Assembly: GCF_030463565.1 (NCBI RefSeq)
Contig: NC_134649.1
Span: 1,808,001-1,872,000 of the forward strand
DNA: 64,000 bases
DNA from: Pelecanus crispus
Taxonomy: Eukaryota > Chordata > Aves > Pelecaniformes > Pelecanidae
Direction: 5' to 3'
Position numbers and translations under genes: made by a program. Below the pieces are notes generated by a model. It did not search any database. It was not told the origin of the DNA and was given only the letters and a program-made list of their open reading frames with translations. Positions 11,001-22,772 of this stretch are shown here, one piece after another. The stretch's first letter is position 1. Each line of letters begins with the position of its first letter.

Positions 11001-12240
11001 AAGTCCATCAGTTTATGTATAGCTCTAAGGGGAAAAGCAGAAAAATTCATTGCAATTGCTCCTGCAAGAGAAGACAAACGAGATTTTGCATTCCTTATGC
11101 AGCTTATTCCCAAACTTTCCCACAACAATCCAGTTCTGACCCCACTGACTGTAGTTTTCATCTTCATTACTATGATCGCCCATATTTCTGAAACCCTGTC
11201 ATACAACACTCGGGACCTCAACTCTGCTGCTTTCTGCAATGCTTTTGCTATCCCCACGTCGCATTTTTATTTCTTTGCACCACTTACTTTTGCACGCATT
11301 AAAGGTCAATAGTTTCAAGCCAACACCCTACTGCTTTTCATTTTTGTCAAGCAGAAGAAAAAAATGTTTTAAGAAAACGTTTTAACTAATATGCCAAATT
11401 TAGGAAATAATAACTATACTGGAAAGTTAGAAATATATTTTAAAATTAAATATAAAACACAATTATTATCTTTACTTGGTATTAAAATACCAAGAATGTG
11501 CACGTTGTGCTTCTCTGAATATAAGCCTTGTATCATCGTGGTATGAACCCATTTTGAATGGACAAAGCAACGAAGAAGTATGTCATGGATACTGAACTAG
11601 GAGACATCCAAGTGAACACGTCTAGTTTAAAACCAGCTTTTATGTCAAAAACCCCAAAACTCCCATTTTCAGCTTTTAACCCATGCAGAAGACAGCATTT
11701 CAAGAACGAACAATATTTGACAGAAGCTTTCTAAGATTTTAACTAGAACCAAAAGAAAATCCAAATAAACAGTAAGAAAATAGAAATAGTATAGAGCTCC
11801 AAAAATCTGGCAACTAGCAGCAGAAAATGTAAATATTGCATGGTACTATTTTTAAGTAAGAACATATTTTCCAATGATGAAATTTGAACTGGAATATGTC
11901 CACAAAAAAGTGGAGAAATTGTTGGAGCCGATTTATTATTGTGCCGTTAGTGTAGAACATCGAGTGTATTCTAAAAATATGAGTGAGTTGAGTTGTCATC
12001 TCTTATGTGCACATATGAAACACAGTAAAATTTGGAAAAGCCCACTGAGCATTACTCTTTATTTCACTACGGTCTGATTTATCATTGTCACATAACAGAC
12101 GTGAGTAAAAACATTTAAAAATTATAACTTTTAATTACTGGGATAAATACAGTTATATCTGGTTTGGGTGACTGACAAAACTGAAAATCGATCTTTTAAA
12201 CCTCAAGGAAAGACAATTACAATATTCCAGATATTAGTAT
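8011..12240. other. Intergenic, AT-rich, no gene recognised
   Basis: Contains small A/T runs (9008-9030, and a T run near 10442) but no repeat that I can name. An open frame on each strand at about 10920-11310 shows no flanking splice sites or known motif and is not called. Confidence 0.5.
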
Positions 12241-13664
12241 TTAACTATTTTTTAGAGTGTTTTCACCATTCTTAAAAGCTGGAATATCTATCTCAACATA
12301 ACTATCAATATATGAATTTAATTGATGACTAAAATCATAAAGCAGGTTAATCAAAGATCTTACTTTCCTGGTTTCAGCTGAGCTCTCTCCTAGACCTAGT
12401 GGACAGAGAGACGGAGACAGCGGAGCAGCAGGAGCGTTAGAAAAATTATACGGTTTTCTTACAAATTCTCTACTTCTTTTCTAGCGCTCAAGCTTTCGCT
12501 GTCTAGATTCCGGCCAATTCAACCCGCCCATTGAGATTGTGGTTTCTTTAATGCTCTCAGGTGCGTTCCCTACTGCTATCTGCAACGTTTCAATCCTTCC
12601 CAAGATTACTTTGCCTAGAGCTTGATGTTCCACCTTCTTAGACTTATGCAACCTTTTTCATCATTTTGCTGGTAGGCTCTGGGTTTTCAAACTTAATTGC
12701 GATATTTAACATTCCTTTTTTTTAAAACATTCTGCAAAGATTTCACTATAGCCATTTATTAACCGATCAAGAGCCTTATTTTGCTTTTTTGTAGCAGCAG
12801 TTTGAAATATTAAGGCTAGCTCTTTCAGTGCTGTTGTCAGCTGAGCAGACTCATGAACACATAAAACAACAGAAATATCTGGGTCAGTTTGGAGCCTCAA
12901 AACTGATGGTGTTGTAGATGGAGTAGGTTTTCTTGTCATTGTGATGTTTTCTAGGTTTTTTCTTTTTTTTTGCTTTTTAGCATGTTTCCTGTATACTTTT
13001 AACCAAAGACCATCAATGGTATCATGAAAGAGTGGGTGTAAGGGCTGAATGCTGAGCTGCTGTGCCCTGCGCGGGCACATTTCGCATTACTTGCTGCGGA
13101 ACGTCCATGAGGCTCTTCAAGGCTTCCTCTTCTTTAGCTGCTTCTGTCCTAGGAGGAGTTGTTTGAGATACTGCAAAAGAGTATGAAATAGCTTTCAAGC
13201 TGTACATCTGACATTTGCGTTGAACGCACATTTGCTACGCTCACCCTTCAGTTAACATCACAAATAACATAAACTTTAGTCCAAATGCACTTTTGCTAGA
13301 ATAATTACAATCTTCATATTTACAGAAAATCCATTCGTTTTGCCATACTAGCTGGTAGCCCTGCTTTCTTGAATGGATAAATAATGCAGTGAACTCTCCA
13401 GTTCACTCTGTCTCTGCAATGAAATTGAGGTTTTTTCCATGCTGCTCTTGAAAGCTGCAGTTTCTATGCCCTAATGCGCACAGGAATATGAGCACGGGAT
13501 GCCTTCCTGAAGAGCTTGTTGGTTTGAAAAAGGTCCTACTGCTTAGCATGCAGCTGAACCGTGGCTTGTTGCTGTGCAAGGGAAAAGTTCTTACCGGGGA
13601 GTATAGCACTGACTGCGTCGACAGCCGAAATCTCAGTCGATGAGGATGGATGATGCACCATCAT
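12241..13664 (-). pseudogene. Probable decayed spliced protein gene, family not recognised
   Basis: Two exon-like blocks with matching phase on the minus strand. Block 1 (13664-13595): acceptor TTTGACAG, 23 codons (MMVHHPSSSTEISAVDAVSA...), donor G|GTAAGA, exit phase 1. Block 2 (from 13170): acceptor TTTTGCAG, entry phase 1, reading VSQTTPPRTEAAKEEEALKS. Within block 2 the frame breaks between about 13110 and 13022. It then runs in a single frame from about 13080 to a TAA at 12241 (about 280 codons), except for a local excursion between two A-runs (about 12720 and 12656) and an in-frame TAG at 12483-12481. Readable stretches include LTTALKELALIFQTAATKK, ILGRIETLQIAVGNAPESIK and LINLLYDFSHQLNSYIDSY. 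Composition looks helical and protein-like, but I recognise no family. It lies upstream of NOX5 on the same strand, where mammals have SPESP1, but I see no resemblance to SPESP1. Homopolymer assembly errors could mimic two of the shifts. Confidence 0.42.
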
Positions 13665-13948
13665 CTGTCAAACACAAAAAACTAACTTCAATCACATCAG
13701 GACTTCCAGCTCGTGGAAGTGATAATATTCGTTGCCATATTACTGCACTGAATTTTTTAGGTTTGAACTAAGACAAACTACTGTAAAAAAACCTGGGGTG
13801 GAAGGAGACAACTTTAATCAAAACATTACGCCTAGAGAGGCCTGGAAACTCAAAGTTAAGGCTACTATTTTTAGTAAAGAAGCAATCAAACCAGGCCAAA
13901 AAAAAAAAAACCCAGTATATTCATGAATATATTCTTTACAATACTCAC

Positions 13949-14045
13949 AACTCATAAATTTGCTTCTCCTCTAGATGCACTATGTGGGGGAGAACATAGG
14001 CTTTTTCAAGTTTAAAAATGTCAAAATCCGACTTGCACATGAACG
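13949..14045 (-). other. Exon-like segment, possibly part of the same lost gene
   Basis: Minus strand, open in one frame, reading FMCKSDFDIFKLEKAY and then VLPHIVHLEEKQIYEL, directly followed by a strong donor GTGAGT. The exit phase is 2, which does not match the next block at 13664, so an exon has been lost between them or this belongs elsewhere. The acceptor side is weak. Confidence 0.28.
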
Positions 14046-15117
14046 CTTTCAAATGAACATTTTAATTTACACTTTGCTTTCCTACCTTTTTTCTTGGAAA
14101 AAAATTACAGCAGGTAGATTCTAAATAGCTACCCGGTCTGCATGCTGAAACGCAAAAAATATGCGTACTAACTTTCACACGTGCAAAAATTTGAATATGA
14201 ATTAATGTACATTCAGGTCTAAAAGCCTCATATAAGGCCAGGAGCCCTACATGTATATGGTATATTCTTTTATCATTAGACTTAGTACTTCTGAACAGTA
14301 CAGCACAACTAAGAAAGTACAGCTTTTGAAGAGTACCGTACAACTATGAGAAAGTACCGTGCATTCTTTAAAATAACCTGCATCTCAGAAGCAAAGTTTC
14401 TCCACCCAGAGCTATTCTGAAATACTGAACCAAGCTGGTCATCGCTAACAACTACAATAAAATGTCGTATCATTCACAGCATATCACACACTTTCAAAAA
14501 ACACGGAAACCACATTACTATGTTTGAAAAACACAAAATCGGAAAAGAACGTGATGATTATTGTTCCTACGTCATCATTACAACCCTAGCACTGGAGCAG
14601 TGTGACATATCAAAACTAAGTGACATATTATAAAAACTGCCACTTGGTGAAATTAATCCTCTTCACTAGGAATAAATAAGTGTCTTTATGAAAGGTTCTA
14701 CCTTGCAAATTTTAAAACTGAATTCACGCGAGTCTTTCCATACTGGAAACCTATTAGGATTCCCTTTTGTCTCCCCTGACGTTGCTCCCATACAAATCAA
14801 CAGGAAAGCTTCCTAACAGTTTCAAGAGCAGAAGAATATGGCTTATCATAGACACAGTAGCACCAAAGGAGTAATTAATGAGAAATAAATACATCCATGT
14901 TCCAAAATCCCCTCGTTAAAATTACCTCTCCACGTTTTGCATTCCTGAAATTATGCTGCAATGCTAAAAGAAAGAAAAATTTTTAGAAACATGATCAGTC
15001 ACTCAGCACAACACAAACAACGTGATCTCAATTTGATACATAGGCTTGAATTTGCTGTTCTCTGTACTTTATAATCTTCTGCTTTGAATAGAAGTTGCCA
15101 TGTCATAAGCAGTTCTG

Positions 15118-15283
15118 CTAAAGGAAAGCTGCACAGCTCTGCTGTGAAAGAACAGAAGAGACTGGTCTCGTTTTTACAGCTAGGTTTCTTTTTTTGCAAC
15201 GAGTCGTCTGAAACTTGTACGGATTTTTTCTGAAACGCAGATTCCCTTCCAAAGCTGGAATTTGCTTCAGAGGATCAGAACCT
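15118..15283 (-). other. Exon-like open segment, unrecognised
   Basis: Minus strand. A good acceptor (CTCCTTGTTTCTAG) precedes an open frame reading GSDPLKQIPALEGNLRF and so on, which ends at a stop at 15118. An A7 run inside it is a natural place for a frame slip into a second open frame that continues to 14999. May belong with the decayed gene at 12241-13664; not shown. Confidence 0.22.
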
Positions 15284-18200
15284 CTAGAAACAAGGAGAAA
15301 ATGAATTATTTTCCCACGCAGCATCTTAATAAAGATATTCCATTGAAGCATCCTATCTAGTGACTCAATACGGTCTAACCGCCTCCAGCAAAATGCTGTA
15401 AAGCCTTACCATTGACCTTCCAGAGACTACGACCCATCTCCCTGCCCCGTGCCCGCACGATTCCCCAGGCACATATTTGAAAGCGTTCAAGTGTTCCCAA
15501 AAGTTCAGAGGTTTATTTTGGGAGGATTGACTTCCACCTTACATAATCAGTTCATCCTAACAATTTCAGAGCGAGTTAGAAATAAAGCTAGGCGCAATTT
15601 GCCTGTATGACACTGCATGGGTACAGAAAATCTTACTGGACCCTCCTGAGCAATACAAAAGAGCAGCTTTGGAAAAAATACATGAAATGTAATATAAAAA
15701 TGAGATCTGATCTTCTACTGCTAGATAAAGAGCTATGCGAGTTTCCACCTCAGCTATTAAATAACTTGCATGGCAGAACAGAACTAGCGAAATGCCAGCA
15801 TGCATTTGTCCAGCCGCTTCCATGGTGTGATCATTACGATAGCTACATTACTACGCAGATCATGTAAAAATTGCGCTTCGGTAAGTCTTCAAAATTAAAA
15901 AGACACACAAAGGGAAAAACGTCAAAGACAATATTGAACCTTGAAGCTTAATAGTAAGGCTGTGTTGCAGTAACTGCTCAACCTAAAATACTCCAAACCG
16001 TTTCCTAGTTCTATGTTTTTCTGAGAGACAGACAATGTAAAGTAAGAAGAATTTCACAGTTAAAGCTTCCATGGTTAATCAGGAACCAAAAGCTAGTAAA
16101 CAGAGCTGCAAACAAAACTAACCATTATAAAATCAAATTAAAATGTTACACAAACAAAGGGTGTGCCATTTTTTTGCTGAAAGAATGCAAATAATCTTCT
16201 GGCTTTCTCCTGTCTTTCATGAGGCTTCACAACACCTCAACATGTACGGAGTAAATACGATTCTATCACTCTGTCAGCTAAAACTTTATGTACAGAACAG
16301 CATCCACACAAGAAATCATGTTTGGAGCAAGGCTGAAACCACAAAAGAAAAAAAAAAAGATTACCTTACCTTTGATGTCAAAGAGCTTTCCTCACATGAT
16401 CAGTTCTCTAACAAGTGAGGTTTTACAGAAACTTTCATGCAGTGCTTCCTATAGCATGAAGTTTTCTAATTTCATAATTTAGATGAATAATCTTATTGAC
16501 TAAAAATTAACCTGAGAACAGGGGAAAAAAAAAATTACAGTTATATCACTATCCAAGCAATGGGAGAATTTGAAAATCTAAGGGTTCTCAAAGGGTTTAC
16601 AGTGGAGAAAGTACCCCGATTAATCCATTTTGTCTGTGGAATTACAAAAAAAACCATCCCCAAACCCACATCGTAATCCAGAAGATGGAAAGCCTCTCTG
16701 GTTCCTACACGGCAATTTGTCATCTCGGGAGGACAGATGTAAATTGGAAAGAGAGGAAGAGGACCAGGGCTGTCAAGAAAAATATTGATTTGTACTCAGC
16801 TGTCTTCTTTAAAATTTCCTCCCAACCTCCCCAGAATAGCAATCCGTGCAGGAGAGGGCAGCCCATCACTGCATCCTCTTGCCCACAGGCTCACCAGAAC
16901 AGCCCTCCAGCCCCCGAAATGGCAGTCGCCGTCCCACAGAAGATGCGGACGGACCGAATGCTGTCAGTGGGGAACTCGAAGGCATAGCTATCATATGGAC
17001 CGATTCCTTAAAATGTGTAAAGTAAAAAAAAAAGGTATATCCCCTCCTCTATATCCACAGAAAACATTTATAAACGCTACCATCAAGTAAACTGCCAACA
17101 GAATGGAAATATTACAAACTTTGGTGGCATCTGTAAGCGCCTCCTGCTCTTTCCCAATGTTCCTTATGCCTCAGTTAGCAACAGCCCTACACCTTCTACC
17201 ACGCCGGGAACAGTACATGTAAACGAGGAAAGGTTTTGGGTAATAGATGCCTTTTTAACAAGTTTATTTTGCGTTGCCTTGAGGTATGGATAGTGTTCTA
17301 ACAGTCTATTCAGGGAGAAGTTTGTGGAGACAACGTACAAGTTTCATTACTGTACAGGGCAAAGCCTAGTATTGTTTTGATTTCTGTAAACTTTTCCATA
17401 ATGGCTAAACATTTAAAATATATATTCCGTAAAAAGGTACACAGAAGACCGTGTGAAAAAGCCATAGATTTACTCTAGTTTGTTCAACCTCCGAGCAAGA
17501 ACGTAAAGTTTTTCGGTCTTCTCTAACAAGCCATTGCTCAGCAAACAATCAAAGGGAAGAAAGGTGTTTTACGCAGCACGACTAACGCGAGCAACGGCTT
17601 CCCGCAGGCGCACGTACAATTAACCACCGGGCAGAATCCTCTGTACAAAGAGAAATATCAAATCTCTTCCGCGCCCGCTCCTTTCGAAGGTTTAAGGAGC
17701 GATACACTATGGAAGAACGTGAGCTCAGACTGGATTAAATTCACGAGCTTTCCTCGGGTTGGTGACGGCGGTGGCAGACGCGGTGCCCTTGCTAGCCCAC
17801 GCCAGCGGCGTACGGCCCGCAGGCTCACGCTCCCGGGCTCCCCGTCCTGCTCGCTCCCTTTCAGACGCGTGCTGAACCCCAGCTTAACACATCTGACAAC
17901 ATCATTCTCAATAAAGTCTTGATTTAAGCAAGAAGAGAAGTCTCGGTCTGAGTTACCGTTTTCATCAACAACAGACTAACGCGCTATTACTAAGCAAACA
18001 CCAGTGGTTTGGGTCATAATCAAATACTCCCAGCGAAACAAATGCCAACCTTTGAAACGAGAGAGTAATTTGAAGAAACAGGCAGAAAACGCAATGAAGG
18101 AAAATGAAATTTTAAAGCGACATTAGTCACGGGGGACGATGACTGCGGGGAGAAGATGGGCCAGTCACTCATCACTTCGCGCTCTGCCTCGCTTGGTGGC

Positions 18201-19637
18201 AGAAAAGCTCAAGCATTCACACCAGATTGCTCCTTTCAGCGCTGCAGAAGAGCTATTTCGGCTTGCCACTTCCCTAAATACGCGAACGTGATGTTCCTCT
18301 AGGCCCCTCATGATGTGACGGAGTAACAACCCTTAACCGATAACTGACAGGACATAAATATATTTTTATAAGCACACAGAAGCTACGCGGCTTCTAGGCA
18401 CTTACAACCACCTTTTAAAAAAGGAGTATTAGGAATACCTGAAAAGAATGTATCTAATGCCACTAGCTTCAGCAGTATAATGATAGTGCCTTTACAATTT
18501 TTTTTTTGGTATTCGGCATTTTAATTCGGGGAGGAATTGTACATGCAGCTAAGCAGGTCAGCATCCCCTTTATGGATAATTCTAACGCTTCCTGTCAGTT
18601 TTTACATGCTTGGCACCAGGAATAAAGCACAGCACAAAACATGACGGTGCCCGGGAATTAAACAGGCATGTGAGCCCCAGGACCAGCTACACAACAAATC
18701 GGTGACTGCCCCTTTGCTCGGGCCCTGCATCGCCCTCAGGAAAACCTCAGACCAGCAGGATTTTGGGGAAAAAAAAGACGGAAAAAAAACCCAGAAATAC
18801 GCAGCTGTAGGCAACGTGCATGACCGGCGATAGGTAACTGCTTCCACCCTACCAGCGGTGCCTGCTGCTGCTGTGCCCTTCAGAAACACCTCAGGCAAAC
18901 CACCGACGGACCCTCCGAAGCCCGGGGTGCCTTTTATCATGCTTGCCTTTGGTCAAGGGGTCAAAATAACCCTGCTAGCTGTAGGCAAGCAGCACATTTT
19001 AATAAAGTACTGCCAGCTGCTTTAAAGCTATGCATTAGAACAGCCTTCCCCGCAGTCCCAGCCCTCGCAGCAGAGATGCGCTGCATTTAGGGCGTGCGAG
19101 GGGAGCCGCGTCCCGGCAGTACGTGGCTTAGGGGTGCGACGGGCAAGAAGGGGGACCCGACATCAGCTTTGCGTTGCAGCCTCTGCCAGGGATGAAATCA
19201 TCCAGGTCCCGGCTCTCCAAAGAAAGCAGCTGAACCGTGGAGCACGGGACGGGCGAGGGAGCGGAGAGGTGTGTGCACGCACCCACACCTGGCCCCTTGT
19301 CCGAGGGACTGACGGTAGCGTTAGCGGGTTACGCCGTGATTTACTTCTCTCTTGATTGTAAGTATGTTAAAAGAATCAAACGATATTGCCCATCGTTAGC
19401 TACTGCTTTGAAAGCGATTGCTCTGGTTAACATTTCCTTTAGGAAATACGAGGGGGAATCAGAGGTGGCTGCAACCTGTATCAAATTGATAATGATTTAG
19501 TGCAGCAATAATCCAGCTATTAGCTCTTATCTGCAGCCGCCTGCTAAGGAAGATCCTGAAAGAATTTTGAACTAATAAGTGGCAGGAAGAAGAGTCCGGG
19601 ATTGCTTGTTCCGACCACTGCTAGCAATATTCCCCTC

Positions 19638-19718
19638 GGTTAAATAAGATAACACATCTGAAATGGTTAAATAAGATAACGGTACTGAGTGGTTACATAA
19701 GGTAATGCATCTGAAATA
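19638..19718 (+). repeat. Three-copy 26-27 bp tandem repeat with GATA-type words
   Basis: GGTTAAATAAGATAAC at 19638 and 19665, and a diverged copy GGTTACATAAGGTAAT at 19691. CATCTGAAAT follows the first and third copies. AGATAA matches the GATA-factor consensus and CATCTG is an E-box; function is inference only. Confidence 0.6.
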
Positions 19719-19821
19719 CGGGGAATAAATTCCTTATTGTTTAGACGTGTCAGAGAAACGAGCTTCACACAGAGTGCCCGGGAGCATTTTTCTTTACAGA
19801 CCACTGAGGCCAAATTCTCAC

Positions 19822-19958
19822 CTTTCAGGGAGGGGCCGCATTAGCGCGCTCTAGCAAAAAAGGTCTCCGCTCTTCCCGCGACCTCTGTAAAGAAGCCACA
19901 TGGGTCCATCCAACTTCAATGGCGTTTTTCATCGCCTGTGGCATGGCACAATGGACAG
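19822..19958 (-). other. Exon-like segment with good splice sites at both ends
   Basis: Minus strand, 137 bp between acceptor TCGTTTCTTACAG and donor AAAG|GTGAGA. One frame is open for 43 codons (AMPQAMKNAIEVGWTHVASL...) but meets TGA one codon before the donor. Could be a non-coding RNA exon, a terminal coding exon piece, or chance. Confidence 0.25.
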
Positions 19959-21401
19959 CTGTAAGAAACGACAAAAATACAGGAAAATTATGCACACCCC
20001 TTGATGCGAAGGGGGGAAAAAACCCCACAGCATCCTGAAAATTAGCTGCTATTCGTGACAGACGTTAAATTTTGCTACTGCAATGGGAAAGAAGGCATCC
20101 AAAAGGTGTTAAAATTAAGCTTTCTTGATAGCCTCTGAAAGTTTGGTCCAGAGGAGCGAGCACATCACAGGAACGGCGTTCCTCCAGCAGCGATAACTGC
20201 AGCGGGGTCCTTGGCAGGGAATGCCGCGCTCGCGTTGCCTAAGGAAAAATGGACTGCGAGCATTGATGTTTAAAGAACAGTGGGAACAAAATCTGGGAGA
20301 CATTAGCAGCAACTGACAGGGGGAGGAAAAAAAAAAAAAAAAGCAGTCTGTGGGTACTGGAAAAAGCTGTAATCTGCACTGAAACCTGGCTGTGCAGGCG
20401 CAGCGACTGAATGCTCGGCTTCTCCCACTGTGGAGCTATTTCTGGGCTTGGAAAGCAATCCTCTAGAGGGAGTCAGAAAATTGTTTAAAGGATTTTTTTT
20501 TTTTTTTCCTCCCCTTTCAGTCTGATAGTATCAAAAGACCAAGGGACTGTGAGCCATTCCACAAAGAAAAATAGTAATTAAAGAACTTTGCTTCATTAAA
20601 TGAGGAATATTTAGAGCACAGCAGAGGCAAAAGGCTCGTAGAGCAAACAGAAACATTTACACGCGGAGAGGCGGGCGCCGGTGCAGCAAACTGCAGACCA
20701 ACGGGGAATCCGCCTCTCCGGGGAACTTCAAAGACAGACATTTTCACCTGTCAGAGAGAGTTTGGGAAATAAAATCCATGCAAGCCAGGAGAGCGTGAGG
20801 GATGAAAGGCTTGCAGTGCCAGGGGGAGAGGAGCCAGAGCAAAGCGGGGGTGTGGGAGGCACAGGGTCAGCCCGCCAAGGTCAAGGCTGGCAGAGCTGGA
20901 AGACACGCTGTGCGCATCAGCACTTCCACGGTCCCGGTTCAGCCACCAGATACAGAAGTATAGTAAATATTTAATTAGATAGCAGTATGGCCAACATAGC
21001 ATCACCGTTCAGGGGAAGCACCTGAAATAATTTTAGAATCGGCAAGTTATTTTAGGCCCTTTAAAAATTACACCCATTGCAAATCACTGGGGGAAATGCA
21101 GTCTCATTCCGCCCCCCAAAAAAGTCATAAACATTTCTGTTCATAACATATTCTGTTATATCCAGAATTTATTATCCACCGTTTGACAGGACACTTTTAA
21201 CCTATTACAAAAATTTACGGTTGCGATTTGAGTAACACTCTGTAGCTGTTTAACTTTACGTGTGCGAGTAGTCCTGCAAAAAAAAAAATCAATGGAAAGC
21301 CATGTGTGAAAATGGGATTTCTGTTCCAGGAAAATGCTGGCTTTCTTGTTATTGTTGTTTTTTGGGGAAAAAAAAAAAAGATCTGAATCAGGATGACTGA
21401 T

Positions 21402-21451
21402 TTGGTTGGACTGGATGATCTTAGAGGTCTTTTCCAACCTAAACGATCCGA
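21402..21451 (+). mobile_element. CR1 LINE 3' terminal fragment
   Basis: GGTTGGACTGGATGATCTTAGAGGTC, then TTTTCCAACCTAAACGATCC. Only the last 50 bp of the element are present. Confidence 0.9.
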
Positions 21452-22453
21452 TGAAAAGTTGATATTGCAAAACTAACAAAATAGAAAAATGGGAAAAGGA
21501 AAGGTTTCTTTTGGGGCTTCAAAACAAATTTACTGGAACGTTTCTTTCACTTTGATGTCTGCATTTCAAAACAGAGGAGAAAACGGGCCGGCCCAGCTGC
21601 CAGTCTGCAGCAGGCGAGGTGCCCGTGCTGCGCGGGTGCTCCTGCGCCGGTGCCGGGGCAGCGCCCGCGGGGAAGGAAGCACGGAGCAGCCGCGAGCGAG
21701 CGGCAGGTCCCCGCGGCCAGCAGAGAACTGCTGAAATAAGAACCACCTCAAAAGAGCGAAAATAATAACAGCTGAAGTCGGAAAGTCAAACAAGACCTGT
21801 TACGCTGTCAAATATAAAGGGAGGTGGGAAAGGCAAACCAAAACATGATGGCAATTTTTGAAGATTTTACGTTTTTTTCCCCCAAATGTTACTGAAACAT
21901 CAACACGTTCATTTTAAAAAACAGATGCCTTGATAAGAAACTTCTACCCAAACATTTCCGCCCATTCCAGTTTACTCCCCAAACCAAATCAGTGAGAACT
22001 TGATCCCGAGAGGTTCCTCCACCAGCAAAGCAGTTGGAGAGAACACGGCATCCACTCCAGACAAAAGACTTCAGACTTTTTACTGCATTCCTCTCAAAAC
22101 AAAATTTCTTTTTGTCGAGAGAGTTGGCAGCGCGGGCTCTGGCCTACCTTTCCGTTAGTTAAAATACAGCTAATTTAGAATTGTAGGCTCATCCCTTTAA
22201 AACAAGCCTCGCTCGGAGATGAATCAGGCTTGACACCGCTGCCAGGCGGCAGCAGCAGACGGAGCACAGCAGCACTCCCCAGGGCTAGAGACGGCAGCGC
22301 TCACGCAGGGGCTGCAGAACTGGAAAACAGAAGGAAAAGGCTAACGTCGATATTTAACGCTGGCAACGCCACAGCAGCGGCTGCAGGTTGTCGCATTCCT
22401 TCTGCGTGCAGAGAGAAGCAAGCTTGGGGACTGGACCGTTGCAGCGGGACTCC

Positions 22454-22734
22454 CATAGAATCATAGAATCGTTTAGGTTGGAAAAGCCCTTTAAGATCAT
22501 CCAGTCCAACCATTAACCTACACTACCAAGTCTACTCTAAACCAATCAAGGGTAGACCAGACTGAACCATGTCCCCAAGTGCCACATCTACCCATTTTTT
22601 GAACGCTTCCAGGGATGGGGACTCCCCCACCTCTCTGGGCAGCCTGTTCCAATTCTTGACCACCCTTTCCGTGAAGAAATTTTTCCTAATTTCCAACTAA
22701 ACCTCCCCTGGCGCAGCTTAAGCCCATTTCCTTA
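22454..22734 (-). mobile_element. CR1 LINE, 5'-truncated, minus strand
   Basis: Reads CATAGAATCATAGAATCGTT, then GGTTGGAAAAGCCC, and continues to AAGCCCATTTCC, the reverse complement of a CR1 3' end. It contains the variant AACCTACACTACCAAGTC (reverse of the segment in the 2771 copy). Confidence 0.96.
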
Positions 22735-22772
22735 GGTTGGAAAGGAGCCTTACGACCATTGAGTCCAACCAT
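22735..22772 (-). mobile_element. Second, short CR1 3' end abutting the previous copy
   Basis: GGTTGGAAAGGAGCCTTACG, then ACCATTGAGTCCAACCAT, is another CR1 terminus in the same orientation, starting exactly where the longer copy stops. Either two insertions at one place or a rearranged copy. Confidence 0.75.

Larger units (their letters stand above)
15360..21401. other. Intergenic, no gene recognised
   Basis: Apart from the small repeat at 19638-19718 and the exon-like segment at 19822-19958, I see only A/T runs (e.g. 20325-20342, 20492-20507) and a short CpG-richer patch near 17760-17880. No known repeat family recognised. Confidence 0.45.

Noticed and set aside
10919-11312. About 110-codon open frames on both strands at 11 kb
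   Set aside because: Both strands are open at once, with no acceptor or donor at fitting places and no recognisable domain.
12241-13664. Identification of the decayed gene as SPESP1 from its position
   Set aside because: Position and strand fit, but the readable residues do not resemble SPESP1 as I know it, so no symbol is given.
15607-15867. 86-codon plus-strand open frame
   Set aside because: Opposed by an equally long minus-strand frame, no known motif and no splice signals.
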